NCBI RefSeq assembly: GCF_030272615.1
Contig: NC_081410.1
Coordinates: forward strand, 286,377,957 to 286,441,956
Reading direction: 5' to 3'
DNA from: Cryptomeria japonica
Lineage: Eukaryota; Streptophyta; Pinopsida; Cupressales; Cupressaceae
DNA length: 64,000 bases
The notes beneath the pieces are model-generated. The model was given only the letters and a program-made list of their open reading frames with translations, did no database searches and was not told the DNA's origin. Positions within the stretch are counted from its first letter, which is position 1; every line of letters starts with the position of its first letter. Made by a program: the position numbers and the translations under genes. Of this stretch, positions 25,116 to 36,722 are shown piece by piece.

Positions 25116-25955
25116 AGGAAGTACACCCCATTGGGAGAACCACTTGAGTCAGTTTTCAAGAAGCTAGTGGCAAACAAGGTAATCACTATTCCAGATTTTC
25201 CTTCATATGAACCAAAGGTTAAACCAAATTTGTGGAATGATGATGAATATTGTGAATTTCATAGGAGCAAGGGTCATAAGACAGGAAATTGCCATCGACT
25301 GAAGAACATCATACAAGATCTCATTGATAGGGGTGACATTGAGATTGAAGGGCATTCATCCAACCAAGAACATGAGATGTTTAAGGAACCATTCCCAAAG
25401 CATGACAAGGGAAAAGCTAAAGCCATAGATGATCAAACCAACTATACCAGAGCATCCTACAACTATGATTCAACTATCAATCACATTTCGATGGACAATT
25501 ACATCTCTACCATTATCATCAAGGACAAAAACCCTGAGAATTCTACCCGGAGACCCAAGATTGTCCTAAAAGGTGTTGGATCTTCTTTCGAACCTACCTC
25601 TGAATGTCATGTTACAACCCGTCGAGTTAAATTTACTTTGCAAGGTGCTCCAGCCAAAAAGACCCCATCTTCATCAACCAAGCCTGAGTATGACCTTGTA
25701 GAACAATTAGGGAAAACACCCATTCTCATCTCCATTCTTGAGCTCCTATGCATATCCCCCACACATAAGGCCATTCTTGACAAAATCTTGAGAGACACTA
25801 TCATTCCTACTGATTTGAACATGGACCAGTTTCAAGCCATGGTGGGATACCTTTCCATTCCACATTCCCTTACATTCACAGAAGCTGACGACACCTCTGT
25901 AAGTCAGCCACATAATGCACCACTACACATTGAAGCCTTCATACACAAACATTGA
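25116..25955 (+). pseudogene. gag C-terminus with CHHC finger, and pre-protease helix, element A
   Basis: An open frame of about 275 codons from 25131. It has YCEFHRSKGHKTGNCHRL (near 25245), a C-x3-H-x4-H-x4-C finger typical of Tat-like Gag in place of a normal CCHC knuckle, followed by NIIQDLIDRG. A Lys-rich linker and the conserved LGKTPILISILELL helix (25705-25750) lead to the protease. Element C has the same blocks at 57364-57879. The frame ends at 25955, just before the protease triad. Confidence 0.75.
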
Positions 25956-26447
25956 ATAAAATGAGTCCTGATAGATGGAGGAGCTGGTCTAAACATTTGT
26001 ACATTAAGCACAATTAAACAATTGGGATATTCTGATAAAGCTATGAATTCTACAAATCAAATCACCATCAAGGCATATGATGATGAAGAGCATTCATCCA
26101 AGGGCACAATCACCTTACCTCTCAGAGTTGGGCCAATTACGAAGGATGTGGTTTGTTAAGTCCTAGATCTAGATCTCACTTATAACATATTGCTAGGATG
26201 TCCTTGGATTCATGAAATGAGGGCAGTCCCATCTACATATCACCAATGCATTAAGTTTCCTCACAATGGAGTGGAGGTAACAGTTAATGGTGATCCTAAT
26301 CCATTCATATACTGCAATAACCTGAGATCAAAAACTGAGACCATCATTCCCAGTAATCGTGAAGCTGTTCCTTCTTCGGCATACATTGATCCTGAGTCAT
26401 TAAAACCTTCGACATCAAAACAAGGTGAGCTTAAAGGCAAATTTTAG
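25956..26447 (+). pseudogene. Protease of element A (DGG triad)
   Basis: Retropepsin domain. VLIDGGAGLNICTL lies at 25966-26010. The triad reads D-G-G instead of D-S/T-G, and element C has the same DGGAG, so this is a lineage feature and not a late mutation. LDLDLTYNILLGCPWIHEMRAVPSTYHQC (26165-26250, given here in shortened function terms: flap, LGRPW-like strand and conserved YHQC) is typical of Tat proteases. A stop at 26157 interrupts the domain. Confidence 0.7.
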
Positions 26448-26501
26448 GACAAGGGCATGGGGGAATACACTTTAAATCAGACCATGTACTTATGACAAGT
26501 C

Positions 26502-27371
26502 ATGAGTTCACCAAAAGAATATGGAAGACCACATCCTAACAAGCAAGTATCCATCATGGTACTTAAATGGGACCCTACTACCTTTCAAAGATGGGGCAAA
26601 TTGGAAGAGGAAGACTTATACAAAATGCTTTACAAAGACATTGAAGATGATACACAAGATCACATTAGTCTACCATGTGAGAAATATGGCAAAGGCTTCA
26701 AAATCCTACAAAAATTCGGGTATGATGGAAAAAGCCCTCTTGGGTTACGAAAGGAAGGCATCATTGAACCTTTACAACCTGAATTGACTTTCAAAAAGGA
26801 ACACTCGAAAGGACTTGGTTTCTTGACTTCCAAGGTCCACACTCAAAGGACAAAAGAAGCCTTACAAATCAAAGCTACCAAAATTCAACAAGAGGATCAC
26901 TATTCCATAGATTCCAACAAATGGAAATGGGGTTTAGACAAATCTTCCAGTGACTACGAGCTCACCGAGACATTCAGAGAGCCAGATGAACCCACAGAAG
27001 AGGAGGAATTTTATAAAAGGTTCAAAGTTGGTCAAGAAACAACCCATGAGGATTCCACACAATCCTTGTCTCAAGGTTCTAGGTTGAAATCACATAGGAT
27101 GAGAACACCTATCCTAGAATGCGCTACTAGTGATGATAATTTGGATTCATTCGCGATCGAGACTGATGAGGAGAGTGCCATCAATGACCTCGATAATTAC
27201 CTTGACATACCTGAATATAACTGCATCTTCACTCTTAGCCCCACTAACTTCAAAGACATTAAAGGCCTTCCCCTCATTCACCACCAACTCATTGACTGGG
27301 ATCATGAAGGACCTGCGCAGTTTGACACATTCCAAAATGATGAAGCTTTTATTGACTATCTTGGCATATGA
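26502..27371 (+). pseudogene. G-patch-like domain and linker between protease and RT, element A
   Basis: Open for 289 codons. Near 26684-26760 it reads KGFKILQKFGYDGKSPLG, then LRKEGI and a later KGLGF, which fits the glycine pattern of a G-patch (a nucleic-acid-binding motif also known C-terminal to protease in some retroviruses). The remainder is an acidic linker rich in Glu, Asp, Ser and Thr. Element C has the same domain in the same place (55442-56377). At 27501-27585, within the following segment, two GAAAAC-led hairpins overlap the coding sequence. Confidence 0.6.
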
Positions 27372-28544
27372 GATGATCTTCCCCCTGGGGACCATAAAGC
27401 AAGATACACTATAGAACTCAATAGCGTGGCATATTTTGGTGAAGGCGTCGGGCCTTCCAGTCGTAAAAATGTGAAAATAAGAACAAACCAAGGGTCTTAT
27501 GGTGAAAACCACATTGTGGCGTTGTCTGACCCCAAAAAAGTAAAAAGAAATGACGTATCTAAGGGCGAAAACCTCTCTGAGGCACCCGAAGATGGAAGAC
27601 TCGACATTCTCCTAGCATCATATGAGGAAAAGTCATCTATGTTGGTAGAAGAGACTGTCAAAACAAACATTGGTACAGAAGAGGTTCCACACAACATATT
27701 CCTGGCTCAATCATTGATGGAGTCAGAAAGGTCAAAATTCATAAGTTTCTTCAAAGAATGACAAATCAACTTTGCCTGGTCATACGCTGATATGCCTGGA
27801 TTAGATCCAGATTTGGTAATGCATCATTTGACAGTTAAACCAGGGGCAAAACCAGTGAAACGGAAATTAAGAAAGATGCATCCACAAGTCGCATTATTGG
27901 ACGTCAGATTCATACGCCCAATTGATTATCCTGAATGGATCTCCAACTTAGTGCCTATCAGTAAACCAGATCGCAGCATCAGAATATGTACAGATTTCAG
28001 AGACATCAACAAAGATTGTCCAAAGGATGACTTCCCATTACCAAATATTGACTTGATTGTCGATCTCACAGCAGGTCATGAAATGTTATTGTTGATGGAT
28101 GGATTCTCTGGTTATAATCAAATAAAGATCGCCCCTGAGGATCAACACAAAACATCATTCACTTGTCCTAAGGGAACTTTCTGCTGGAATGTCATGCCCT
28201 TCGGGCTAAAAAATGCAGGTGCTACATATCAAAGAGCCATGACTACTATCTTTCATGATCTCATGCATGTAACTGTGGAAGATTATGTCGACGACCTCTT
28301 GGGCAAATCAATAGATAGAAATACACATTTGGACATACTTTCAGTCATCTTTGATCAGTTGGAAAAATACAAAGTAAGATTAAACCCCAAGAAATGTGTT
28401 TTTGGAGTAACCTCTGGGAAGCTCCTAGGATTCATTGTATCCAAAAGAGGAATTGAAGCTGATCTAGCAAAAGTCAAGGCCATCTTGGAGATGCAACCAC
28501 CAAGAAAATACAGTCAACTTCAGTCTTTACAAGGCAGACTCTAG
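27372..28544 (+). pseudogene. Reverse transcriptase of element A
   Basis: Ty3/gypsy RT, copying element RNA to DNA in the virus-like particle. The connector (27426-27761) contains GENLSEAP, shared with element C. RT proper starts near 27790. Blocks seen are FIRPIDYPEWISNLVPI, RICTDFRDINKDCPKDDFPLP, LLLMDGFSGYNQI (first Asp), MPFGLKNAGATYQRAM, and the catalytic EDYVDDLL at 28277-28300, intact. Compared with element C, about nine codons are missing before FIRPID (27900), a small in-frame deletion in the fingers. Confidence 0.8.
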
Positions 28545-29075
28545 TCCATATGAAGATTCATAGCGCAACTTGCAGATAAGTGTAATCCTTTTTAGCACTT
28601 GCTACATAAAAACATCAAATTCAAATGGGATGATAACTGTCAATAGGCTTTCCAGACACTCAAAGATTATCTTTTGAATCCACCATTTTTGATGCCACTA
28701 GTTCCAGATCAGCCTCTATTACTATACATATCAGCTACTCCAATAGCACTGGGGGCACTCTTAGCACAACAAATTGCTGAGGGCAAAGAAAAAGCAGTGT
28801 ACTATATCAGTCGCACATTGGTGGGATATGAGCTAAACTACACACCAATTGAGTGTGCATGTCTCACTGTGGTCTTTGCTTTGCAAAAATTATGACATTA
28901 CATGCTCACTCATAAGACTAAGTTGGTTGCAAGAATCGATCCATTGAAATACCTTCTCAATAAAGCAACACTTACTGGGCGATTGGCCAAATGGGTAATG
29001 ATACTGAGTGAATTCAACATTGAGTATGTGGATAGAAAAGCAATAAAAGGACAAGCCATTGCAGATCAATTAGTA
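28545..29075 (+). pseudogene. RT-linked RNase H of element A
   Basis: Thumb/connection and RNase H following RT. FIAQLADKCNPF, then LLLYISATPIALGALLAQ (the first-Asp region of this domain, here with Ser/Ala), KAVYYISRTLVGYELNYTPIECACL and the WVMILSEFNIEYV block. In-frame stops at about 28542, 28551 and 28594 fall where element C has Gln, Cys and Gln, and another interrupts near 28893. The active-site Asp of the first motif is replaced in both A and C, which suggests this copy of RNase H degenerated after the second RNase H was acquired. Confidence 0.7.
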
Positions 29076-29560
29076 GATGCTCCCATGATAGATGATGTTC
29101 CTCTAAGTTCAGAATTTCCAGATGAATCCATTTTAACAATGTCACATGTGAAGCCATGGCAACTGTACTTCGACGGCTCATACACACAGCATGGGGTAGG
29201 AGCTGGCATCCTCTTTATAACTCCTCAAGGGGATTCTATACCAAAGTCATACCACTTATCATTTCCTTGCACTAACAATATAGCAGAATATGAGGCATTA
29301 ACAACTGGATTACGGATTGCAGTTCAGTGGAAGATCCAGGAACTTTGTGTTTTTGGGAACTCTCAACTTGTAATCCGTCAAGCAACTGATGATTAACAAA
29401 CAAAAGATGAAAAATTAATGCCTTACAAACAAATGGTGGATGACCTAAAACAGCACTTCACAAAGATAGACTTTGAGTAGATACCAAGAGAGCAGAATTG
29501 AGCCGCAGATGCCATGGCTACAATTGCTTCATTGATCGACCTACCTCCAAATGAGACCCG
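29076..29560 (+). pseudogene. Second (archaeal-type) RNase H of element A
   Basis: WQLYFDGSYTQHGVGAGILF (29158-29217; first Asp), CTNNIAEYEAL (Glu, 29269), FGNSQLVIRQ (the expected Asp is Asn) and ADAMATIAS (Asp, about 29510). This is the additional RNase H of dual-RNase H plant gypsy elements, here in its usual place between RNase H and integrase. Stops at 29395, 29479 and 29501 break the frame. Confidence 0.75.
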
Positions 29561-30886
29561 CTATGAGTTCTTGGTGGATAACCTATTGGTTCCTTCATAT
29601 GAAATCATTCCTACTGAGATGATATGTGTCGTTGGTCCCGAGTCCCAGTTATATGGTTCCATTTTCACATACCTTCGTGACAATACCCTACCTCCTGATC
29701 TATCAAATAACCAACGTCGCACTTTCATTCGCCAATCCTCTCGATATGTCATTTTAGCTGATATCCTATACTGGAAAGGTCTAGATGGCACTCTTCTTAG
29801 ATGTTTAGAAAGCGACGAAGCTCAGATTGTGTTACATGAAGTACATGAAGGGATATGTGGTCCACATGCTAGTGGTCCTACCTTAGCCAAGAAACTCATC
29901 AGGACTGGATATTACTGGCCCAATATGGAAAAGGACTCATATCAGTTTGTCAAGAAATGTAAGCAATGTCAAATTCATGGAGACCTCATACATGCACCAG
30001 TGCAAGAACTTCAACCAATTGCGTCTCCTTGGCCCTTTTGTCAGTGGGGACTCGATCTCATAGGCAAGATTCACCCTCCTTCCAATGGTCATAAATTCAT
30101 TATCACTGCCACAAAATATTTCACAAAATGGATTGAAGCTATACCTCTCACACAAGTCACTGGAAAACAGATCACTACGTTCATCCTCAACTATATCATT
30201 TGTTGATACGGTATTCCTATTTCCATTATCACTGATAACAGGCATCCCTTCAAAAATCAAGATGTTCATGAACTCTGTGACCGCTTCCATATTTCCCATC
30301 ATTTCTCCACATCATATTACCCCCAAGGTAATGGTCAAGCTAAGGCGTCTAATAAGACAATCCTTAAAATCCTCAAAAAGACAGTTGATGACGCTAGCCG
30401 TAATTGGCATATCCAACTTAATCCTGCACTAGTGTTCGCACACCCACAGGAGCTACACCCTATTCACTTGTCTACGGCGCTAAAGCCCTCTTGCCTATTG
30501 AGGTCGAGCTACCCTCTTTATGCATCTCTTTGCAAAACAGTATCAGTGATGAAGACTATAGGGTCTCTCGCTTACAAGAACTTGAACTACTGGATGAACG
30601 AAGACAAATTGCTTTTAATCATCTCAAGGCTTATCAACAACAAATGAGTCACAGCTACAATCACAAGGTCAAGCCTCACACATTTGAGGTAGGTGATTTG
30701 GTTCTTAGAGAAAATCCTAACAATCAGCAAGACAGAGAGAAGAAGGGCAAGTTCGAACCAAACTGGCTTGGTCCTTACATCATTATAGCAGCATATGGAT
30801 CTGGGGCATATCAGCTCTCAACTATAGAAGGTGAACCTTTGGAAGATCCTATCAACAACATGCACCTTCGCAAGTTCTACACATAG
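29561..30886 (+). pseudogene. Integrase of element A
   Basis: DDE integrase that would insert the cDNA. The zinc-binding part is VLHEVHEGICG to CKQCQIHG (29830-29975). The core contains WGLDLIGKI (first Asp, 30048), ITDNRHPF (second Asp, 30230) and NGQAKASNK, where the third catalytic residue is Lys (aag, 30342-30344) while element C keeps Glu. A tga stop at 30204 replaces the Arg present in element C. A frameshift near 30430 puts the C-terminal domain (30491-30886, with FEVGDLVLRENP and GPYIIIAAYGSGAYQL) in another frame. This copy is inactive. Confidence 0.8.
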
Positions 30887-32624
30887 CTCTTTGGAATATC
30901 CTAATTCAAAAATACAAAAAAAATCAAAAATTCAAAAAATACAAAAAACCAAAAAATTTCAAAAATACAAAAAATTAAAAAATGTTCAAAAATACAACAA
31001 AAAATTATAAAACAAAAAGAAATCGTTACTTGGTGAAAACCTAGCAAACAGGTGCCTTGTGACACAAAAAAAATTGAAAAAATCAAAAAAAGTAAAGACA
31101 AACATTTCGTCCAAAAGTGAAAACCACTTCGGTGGTGCCCTAGGCAAGTACCATGGTGAAAACTGGGTCACCAGTGCCATGTGTAGAGACATTGCTCCTT
31201 CCTCCTTCAGGATTCACTTTCATCCTTCACTTTGCACACACTCATGACCAATTCATCCATAATAAACTTACCCATTCCCATCATGGCTTGTTATTGATCT
31301 ACCCAAGATTGGTTAGCCATTCATAATAAACCTCTCTTTCTATCCATAATAAATCAGATCCTATCTGTGGCTAAGGCAAATCCTATGTCTAGTGATGGGT
31401 GTGGAACTAAGAACATCACATGTTTCAAGGAGTACAGTTTCTTCTAGCTTCCTTTAGTCTATCCGCGCACAATCCACAATAAAGCAACATTTGCATCATA
31501 GATCCGCTATAAAGTTTCATCTTCTCCACAATAAAGTATCAGTTTCATGGATTCAGTCAATTTCAGATGAGACACAGCAGCAACAATGGGCTTCAACAAA
31601 TCAAATCTTTCAACAGACTTAGACAACATATGGTTCAGTGCTATCTATCCTTTTGTGAAAGTAAACATTGTGACCATAATCAAATAAGACTTATACAAGT
31701 GACAAAAGACACTAAACTTGAGGACTATAGTGGATGTTGGTGTCGAGTCTTGGTTTTCTTTTGATTTTATCTTTTGGTGACATGTCTTTTAGCTTTTCCA
31801 GGATGTCTTTGACTAGAGATTCTATCTCCAGGATGTCTTTGACTAGAAAGGCGAGGATGGGATATCGTCACCTATTTGTATTTGCTATCTGTGGATTGTC
31901 TTTTAGTAATGCTATGACTTGTCCAAGGATATGAGGACACTGTGAGTCTAGTATGAACTGGCACATTCCTTGTTGAGACTGTCTTATCTCCATGCAAATA
32001 GGTACAATGACTTTCTGGGTCAAACATATGTCTCGATTGTCATAACCTACTTGCCATAATAAAGCTCAATGATGATAAATCACAAGAAGCTCTTTCACTT
32101 TCATATCTTTTGTCTTCCATCCCCCTTTCTTGATTGACTTCCATCGTCCTTCTCGAGTCTGCGTAGCTTGCTATCACATGACTAAGTATAATGACACACC
32201 AAAAACATTTGCATTTCATACATATAGATATTACAATTGCATCACATCCTGCACGCAACACATGTTAGCAATATTACATTTTTTATCATATAAATAATCA
32301 TCTGCATTATCATATTCATCTGCATTACATACATTCACATTTACATTTGCATACACATATAAAACATAAAAGAACACAAAAAAAGTTGTATTTCATCATG
32401 TACATATTTGCATCCATATCATAAGCATCACATAAAACATACATCATGAAACATATATCACATAGGTACACATGCATATAGCTGCCGCAAAGAAGAATCA
32501 TCTCATATATATATAAAGTGTCATGATACAATGATGTCAAAATCATATGGCTACAATCACTTGAAGGTGTCTACATCATCATACAAAAATGATACAGTAT
32601 TGATACATAGGGAGCTCTCTACGG
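30887..32624. other. Region after integrase, element A: hairpins and low-complexity DNA
   Basis: About 1.7 kb without a gene. It begins with an A-rich run (30900-31020), then the hairpin series at 31033-31178. A ~30-base direct duplication with CCAGGATGTCTTTGACTAGA lies at 31799-31850. Several tccataataaa repeats fall in 31250-31530 and tacat/catat-rich DNA in 32200-32520. It ends at the stop of the antisense PMD gene. Confidence 0.55.
31033..31178 (+). other. Three GTGAAAAC-led hairpins after the integrase gene, element A
   Basis: Three units, each GTGAAAAC, then a short stem-loop, then GCC. The stems are ACCT/AGGT (31039-31053), ACCAC-TTCG-GTGGT (31123-31136, UUCG loop) and ACTGG-GTCA-CCAGT (31062-31075 of the next hundred, i.e. 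31162-31175). The paired bases change together while the frame is kept. Element C has two more copies at the same place. Function unknown; an RNA-level signal is an inference. Confidence 0.6.
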
Positions 32625-34600
32625 CTATGATGAACTCCCTCCCTCGGAGCCACCTAGCCTTGACGGAATCTAAGCCCCCAAAGGACCCGCCCCAGGATCA
32701 TCCCTCCTGTCCCCTCTATCTGGTGGTGGTGGAGGACCCATAACCCCACCACTAGACACCTATCTCCTCTGACTCCCTCCTATAGCTGTCGTTGTCTGTG
32801 ATGGTCTATGGAAGCTCCTCGCCCACTGATCAGCTAGGACTGCACCATAATAGAGATCCCGCCAGTAGGCAATCTCCTCCCCTGCTCATAGGACGTAGGC
32901 ATATCCAGCCCCTGTGTCCTCTGTCGCCTACCTCCCATCCCTCAGTGCTATCTCAACCTCTGTGTAGCACTGAATGGCCTGATCCCACTCCCGCTCAGTA
33001 TCTCTAAGCTGCCTCCTGAGCCTATCCCTTTCCCTCTCCAGGTCCTAGATCTCATCTGCCTGTCCCTAGCAGATCTCCCTCAGCTCCATCAGCTCATCAT
33101 CCTTTGCCTCAGCCCCCTATGGCTCCCCCTATATGGGTGCCTACCCTTGTGCCTATGCCTGTACTAGTACCTGTCCCTGTATCTGTCCCTGTACCTGTCC
33201 CTGTACCTGTCCCTATACCTGCACCTGTCTGGGACCCTATGCTGCTGGCACCTGTAGCGGTAATCCACCGCGACCCCTCACCACCTGAGCCTGCCTGTCC
33301 TCTCCACCCTCCCTCTGTGGTGCCACCCTCCTCTCTCCAACTAGCCCCCTCCTCCTTCGTCGGCCTCTACCCCCATCAACTCCATCATCATCCCCATCCC
33401 CACCACCATCTCCATCTAGTAGCTCTCCTGGATCCGTTAGGCATGGAAATGGGTGCTCGGCCCAGTATGCTATGTACTCGACATCCATGTCAACATCCTT
33501 GATCTCTGGCCATATGTCCCAGGGTAGGGGCATCATCTCTACTAGCTGTGTAACAGCTTGATCATATGATAATAAGGGCCCAAACTGCGCCTGATCCCCA
33601 ACAGTCCGTGCATACATGCCTGAACCCCGTGGCATCTGTTGGATCCTACCAAACTACCTACCTACCCTATCCACTAGCTACCTCTCCAGTACATAGGGTG
33701 TCCACCCAATCAGATACCTACTCCAGAAGGTGTAGGGAAGCTCTACCACATCATCCTCCCACTGCTTGCATCCCAGGTATGGCCTCCATATAACCATATC
33801 AATGTCATCAATCACCCGCCGCCAGTGCTCTAACCTGCCAATCCGTGGCTGCGAAGTGATCATGTCGTACAAGTGTACGAAACTATGTCCATGACCTCTG
33901 CCCCTGAAATGTATCGGTCTCATCACTAGCAGATGCTCATAGGCCCACACCTGTAACAATGTGATCCCGCAGCCCAATCCCACTGACCCATGGTACACAA
34001 ACTGAACTAACTCGTAATAGAGGTGTGCCAGCACACATGGTCCCCAGGCATATCTAGTGTGTTGTGTCACCAGTGTCTCCAATACACCTCCCTAGCCCAC
34101 AGCCAACCCTCATGTCGCTCTATCAGGACACAAGAACCCACTGATCGCTCCTCCTATCACTGCTAGCAGCGCTAATCCTGTAGCTGTCATGGTGTCCCAA
34201 GCCACATGCCCTGCCCTCATCTCCAGTCATGGGTCCTAGAACACTCATCTCAGGGCCTCCCTATCTCCATCTTGATCATAGGGAATCAGCTCCCCATCGA
34301 TCGGTATCCTCAAAATCCTGTATACATCCTCGAGGGTGACTGTCATCTCCCCCATCAGTAAATGAAAGGTGCAAGTCTCTGAGTGCCATCTCTCAGCCAG
34401 TGCAGTCAGCAGTCCCATGTTCGCCCAAAACTCAGGCACATACAGAATATGTCTCAGACCCATAGCCTCAATAGCCACTCAGTCCTTGAAGGTCAGCTCA
34501 AGTCGCAATCTTTGCATCGACGAGAACCTCTCCCATGACTCCAACATAGGCAAATACTCCTGCAGTCAAGCAAATCAATCATGTCAGTCATAGTGGCATT
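32625..34600 (-). pseudogene. Antisense plant-mobile-domain (PMD) gene in element A
   Basis: Gene on the strand opposite to gag-pol. The N-terminal PMD part (34570-34245) has GLLTALAERWHSETCTFHL and MTVTLEDVYRILRIPIDGE, the hallmark of the MAIN/MAIL1-type plant mobile domain (PF10536), whose plant members act in the nucleus in silencing and genome stability. The second part (34082-33678) has YAWGPCVLAHLYYEL and CGITLLQVWAYEHL. An acidic Gly/Asp stretch follows (about 33430-33380), then a tandem-repeat region, then a charged coiled coil (33070-32960) and YWRDLYYG near 32870. The frame is broken by stops and shifts. The same protein layout occurs in element C. Confidence 0.75.
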
Positions 34601-34603
34601 CAC

Positions 34604-34910
34604 TGTTCATCACAAAATGCTACTTTTTATCTAAGTGCATATGGTACTCTATCCTAGTGACACTCACTATTCATCACAAAGTGTTGCTTCTATCCTAATG
34701 GTACTCCCTATTCATCACAAAGTACTACGTGTTTGGCACTCCATGTTCATCACAAAGTGTTGCTCACATTTGCACTCACTGTTCATCACAAAGTGTTGCT
34801 CACATTTGCACTCACTGTTCATCACAAAGTGTTGCTCATATTTTAGTACTCCCTGTTCATCACAAAGTACTATATCTTGGTACTCACTATTCATCACAAA
34901 GTTCCTTGAT
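34604..34910. repeat. Tandem repeats upstream of the PMD gene, element A
   Basis: About eight copies of a unit with the constant core TTCATCACAAAGT and a variable remainder, period roughly 36-40 bases. They lie directly upstream of the antisense PMD start and so in its likely promoter or 5' untranslated region. Confidence 0.75.
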
Positions 34911-35129
34911 CTATCCTATCCTAGGGCCTCTGCTTAAGTGAATCCTCTTGAGTAGTTTCCTAATTGGCAACGTATGTTCTATCACAGAATTGTCAATCCT
35001 AGCCCTATTCGCAATCCTATTCTTCCCTAGAGGACCTGCTTGAGTGTATCTTCTCAGCAGCTTATCCAATTGACAGTGTATGTTCATCACAGAACTGTCG
35101 ATTTGATCTAGAAGACACAAATTCACATT

Positions 35130-35410
35130 TTTTGGACACAAACACGCTTTCCTGACATAAACGTGCTTGAAGATTGCATAAACGTACCTATTTTACACAA
35201 ACGTGCCTAAAACACACAGACGTGCCTATGCTCTACATAGATGTGCCTAGGCGACACAGACATGCCTTTTTGGCATAGATGTGCCTACATAGCACAGACA
35301 CGGCTGCATTCAGCACAGACGCGTTTTTCGACACAAATGCGCCTAGCACAAACACAGATGCACCTAGTGAGCATAGACGTGCCTGGCACCAATGCAGACA
35401 CACCTGGACA
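35130..35410. repeat. Degenerate CACAGACGTGCCT repeat array, element A
   Basis: About thirteen imperfect copies of CACAGACGTGCCT spaced 15-30 bases. The complement (AGGCACGTCTGTG) matches the GCRTCTGTG repeats of the leader at 22744-22926, so the two ends of the internal region carry one repeat family in opposite orientation. Confidence 0.7.
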
Positions 35411-35909
35411 TTTTTGACATATTTTGGACCCTAACCTAAACCACATTTATTTCCCTATCTAGCATGCATTAATGACAACAATAAATGCAACAAAGTACGA
35501 GGAGGTTTTGTGGTACTTACCGGCTCTCCTGCCTCTGCTGGCCTCTAGAATCGGCGAACATGGTCGAATCTGTGAACCAAAGCCATCGTTGTTGACTATT
35601 GCTGCTCTATCTCACTCTGCACTCTGATTTCTTGGATGTGTGGATGACAATGAGGATATATTTCCCTCGTGGTCTATCATATAGACTGCCCTAGCCCTTG
35701 TTTCTCGAGTCAGTCTTCATTATCCCATGACTCTATCACTTTATCCGGTCAGTCCATTCTATCCCATCTTTCTTATCGAGAGATTGTCTTCAATCTTTTT
35801 AGACATTTTCATCCAATCTCTCGAGGGGGCATATCATTCCCATCTTGGGGCAACTCTGTATCAGTTCATATTATCTTCTTTGAAACAACGCGACAAGCCG
35901 CATTGTCTC

Positions 35910-35923
35910 AAAGAGGGGCAAAA
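35910..35923 (+). promoter_or_regulatory. Polypurine tract of element A
   Basis: AAAGAGGGGCAAAA lies directly before TGTAGACACC of the 3' LTR. The same tract, in complement, lies beside the 3' LTR of element C (47968-47983). The bases 35411-35909 between the array and this tract hold no gene. Confidence 0.85.
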
Positions 35924-36660
35924 TGTAGACACCCAAAATTGTCCAGTCTAATTAAATAAATATTTTATTTATTTAATTATCTAAGCTTAATTCTTCTATT
36001 AATTAAATAAATATTTATTTATTTAATTAATTCATTTATCCTCTTCTAGCCTTATTTCTCATTTAAATAAATACATTTATTTATTTAAATTATCCTTTTC
36101 CTAAATTAAATAAATATCTTATTTATTTAATTGATCTCACTTCTTCTATTAATTAAATAAATCTTTATTTATTTAATTAATTCATTAACCTTTTCTACCT
36201 ATGACACATGTCATTCATCTCTTAATTCATACACTACCTACCCCTTTCATTATTTTATTATTTCTTTTTCCTACCCTCTAATCATAGCCGACCTCCTTTT
36301 ACACCTCTCAATCTTATCCCTCCATTTCATATAGTGACTTCTATATAAGGAGATGCTTCCTTCATTATCAAACCCTAATGACCTAACTACTTGATCAATT
36401 GACTACTTGGCATATAAGATCCTACTTGCAACCACATTCCATTCTTTGTTGAGCTCTTGTGCACATAAAATCTGAGAGCAAATATATCAAACAAGATCAA
36501 TGGAGATCCAAACCCTATTGGACATGTGATGGTATAATCTTTGTGATTTCATTTGATTTGCATTGTCTTAGGTAATCTTCATATGCTATGGTGGATCTTT
36601 GTTGTTGTTAGGCTAGGGTTTTGTGGTTGAATTCATTTAGCCTTTCAATATCATTATTAT
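35924..36660 (+). repeat. 3' LTR of element A
   Basis: About 737 bp, near identical to 21692-22421, with the same five AT-rich inverted repeats. It carries a short extra block (ttaggctagggttttg) near its end that is absent from the 5' copy and lacks a short stretch present there. The 3' boundary is uncertain by several bases. Confidence 0.85.
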
Positions 36661-36722
36661 TGTTATTCATTTCCCCCATATACAATTATAAATGTACAAG
36701 CATAGGGTTTGGGATATAATAG
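36661..36722. other. 62-bp remnant between elements A and B
   Basis: A short AT-rich piece between the 3' LTR of A and the 5' LTR of B. It does not continue the RNase H reading interrupted at 21691, so it may be a different piece of host sequence or the result of deletion. Confidence 0.5.

Larger units (their letters stand above)
21692..36660 (+). mobile_element. Element A: ~15-kb Tat-like Ty3/gypsy element with antisense PMD gene
   Basis: A complete element with near-identical LTRs at both ends. Internal order: leader, gag, zinc finger, protease, G-patch-like domain, RT, RNase H, second RNase H, integrase, hairpin series, antisense plant-mobile-domain gene, repeat arrays, polypurine tract. 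Order and dual RNase H fit the Tat group of plant gypsy elements. The LTRs look very similar, making it probably the youngest insertion here, yet stops and frameshifts break several domains. The LTR start (TGTAGACACC) is shared with element C. Confidence 0.85.

Noticed and set aside
31734-31934. Small open frame with repeated SRMSLTR
   Set aside because: It comes from a 30-base direct duplication in non-coding DNA, with no counterpart in element C.
33104-33502. Open frame on + with Pro-Val repeats
   Set aside because: It is the antisense reading of the 12-bp tandem repeat within the PMD gene. The minus strand carries the recognisable protein.
34604-34910. CRISPR-like array (constant TTCATCACAAAGT core with variable spacers)
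   Set aside because: The unit is short, spacers are themselves related, no cas genes exist, and the array sits inside a plant retrotransposon.
21692-36660. Endogenous virus with an envelope gene
   Set aside because: The extra gene after integrase is antisense and belongs to the plant mobile domain family. I saw no envelope-like sense ORF with signal peptide and membrane anchor.
21687-36665. attat target duplication for element A
   Set aside because: The flanks are low-complexity TTATTATT, so several placements fit equally well and none is decisive.
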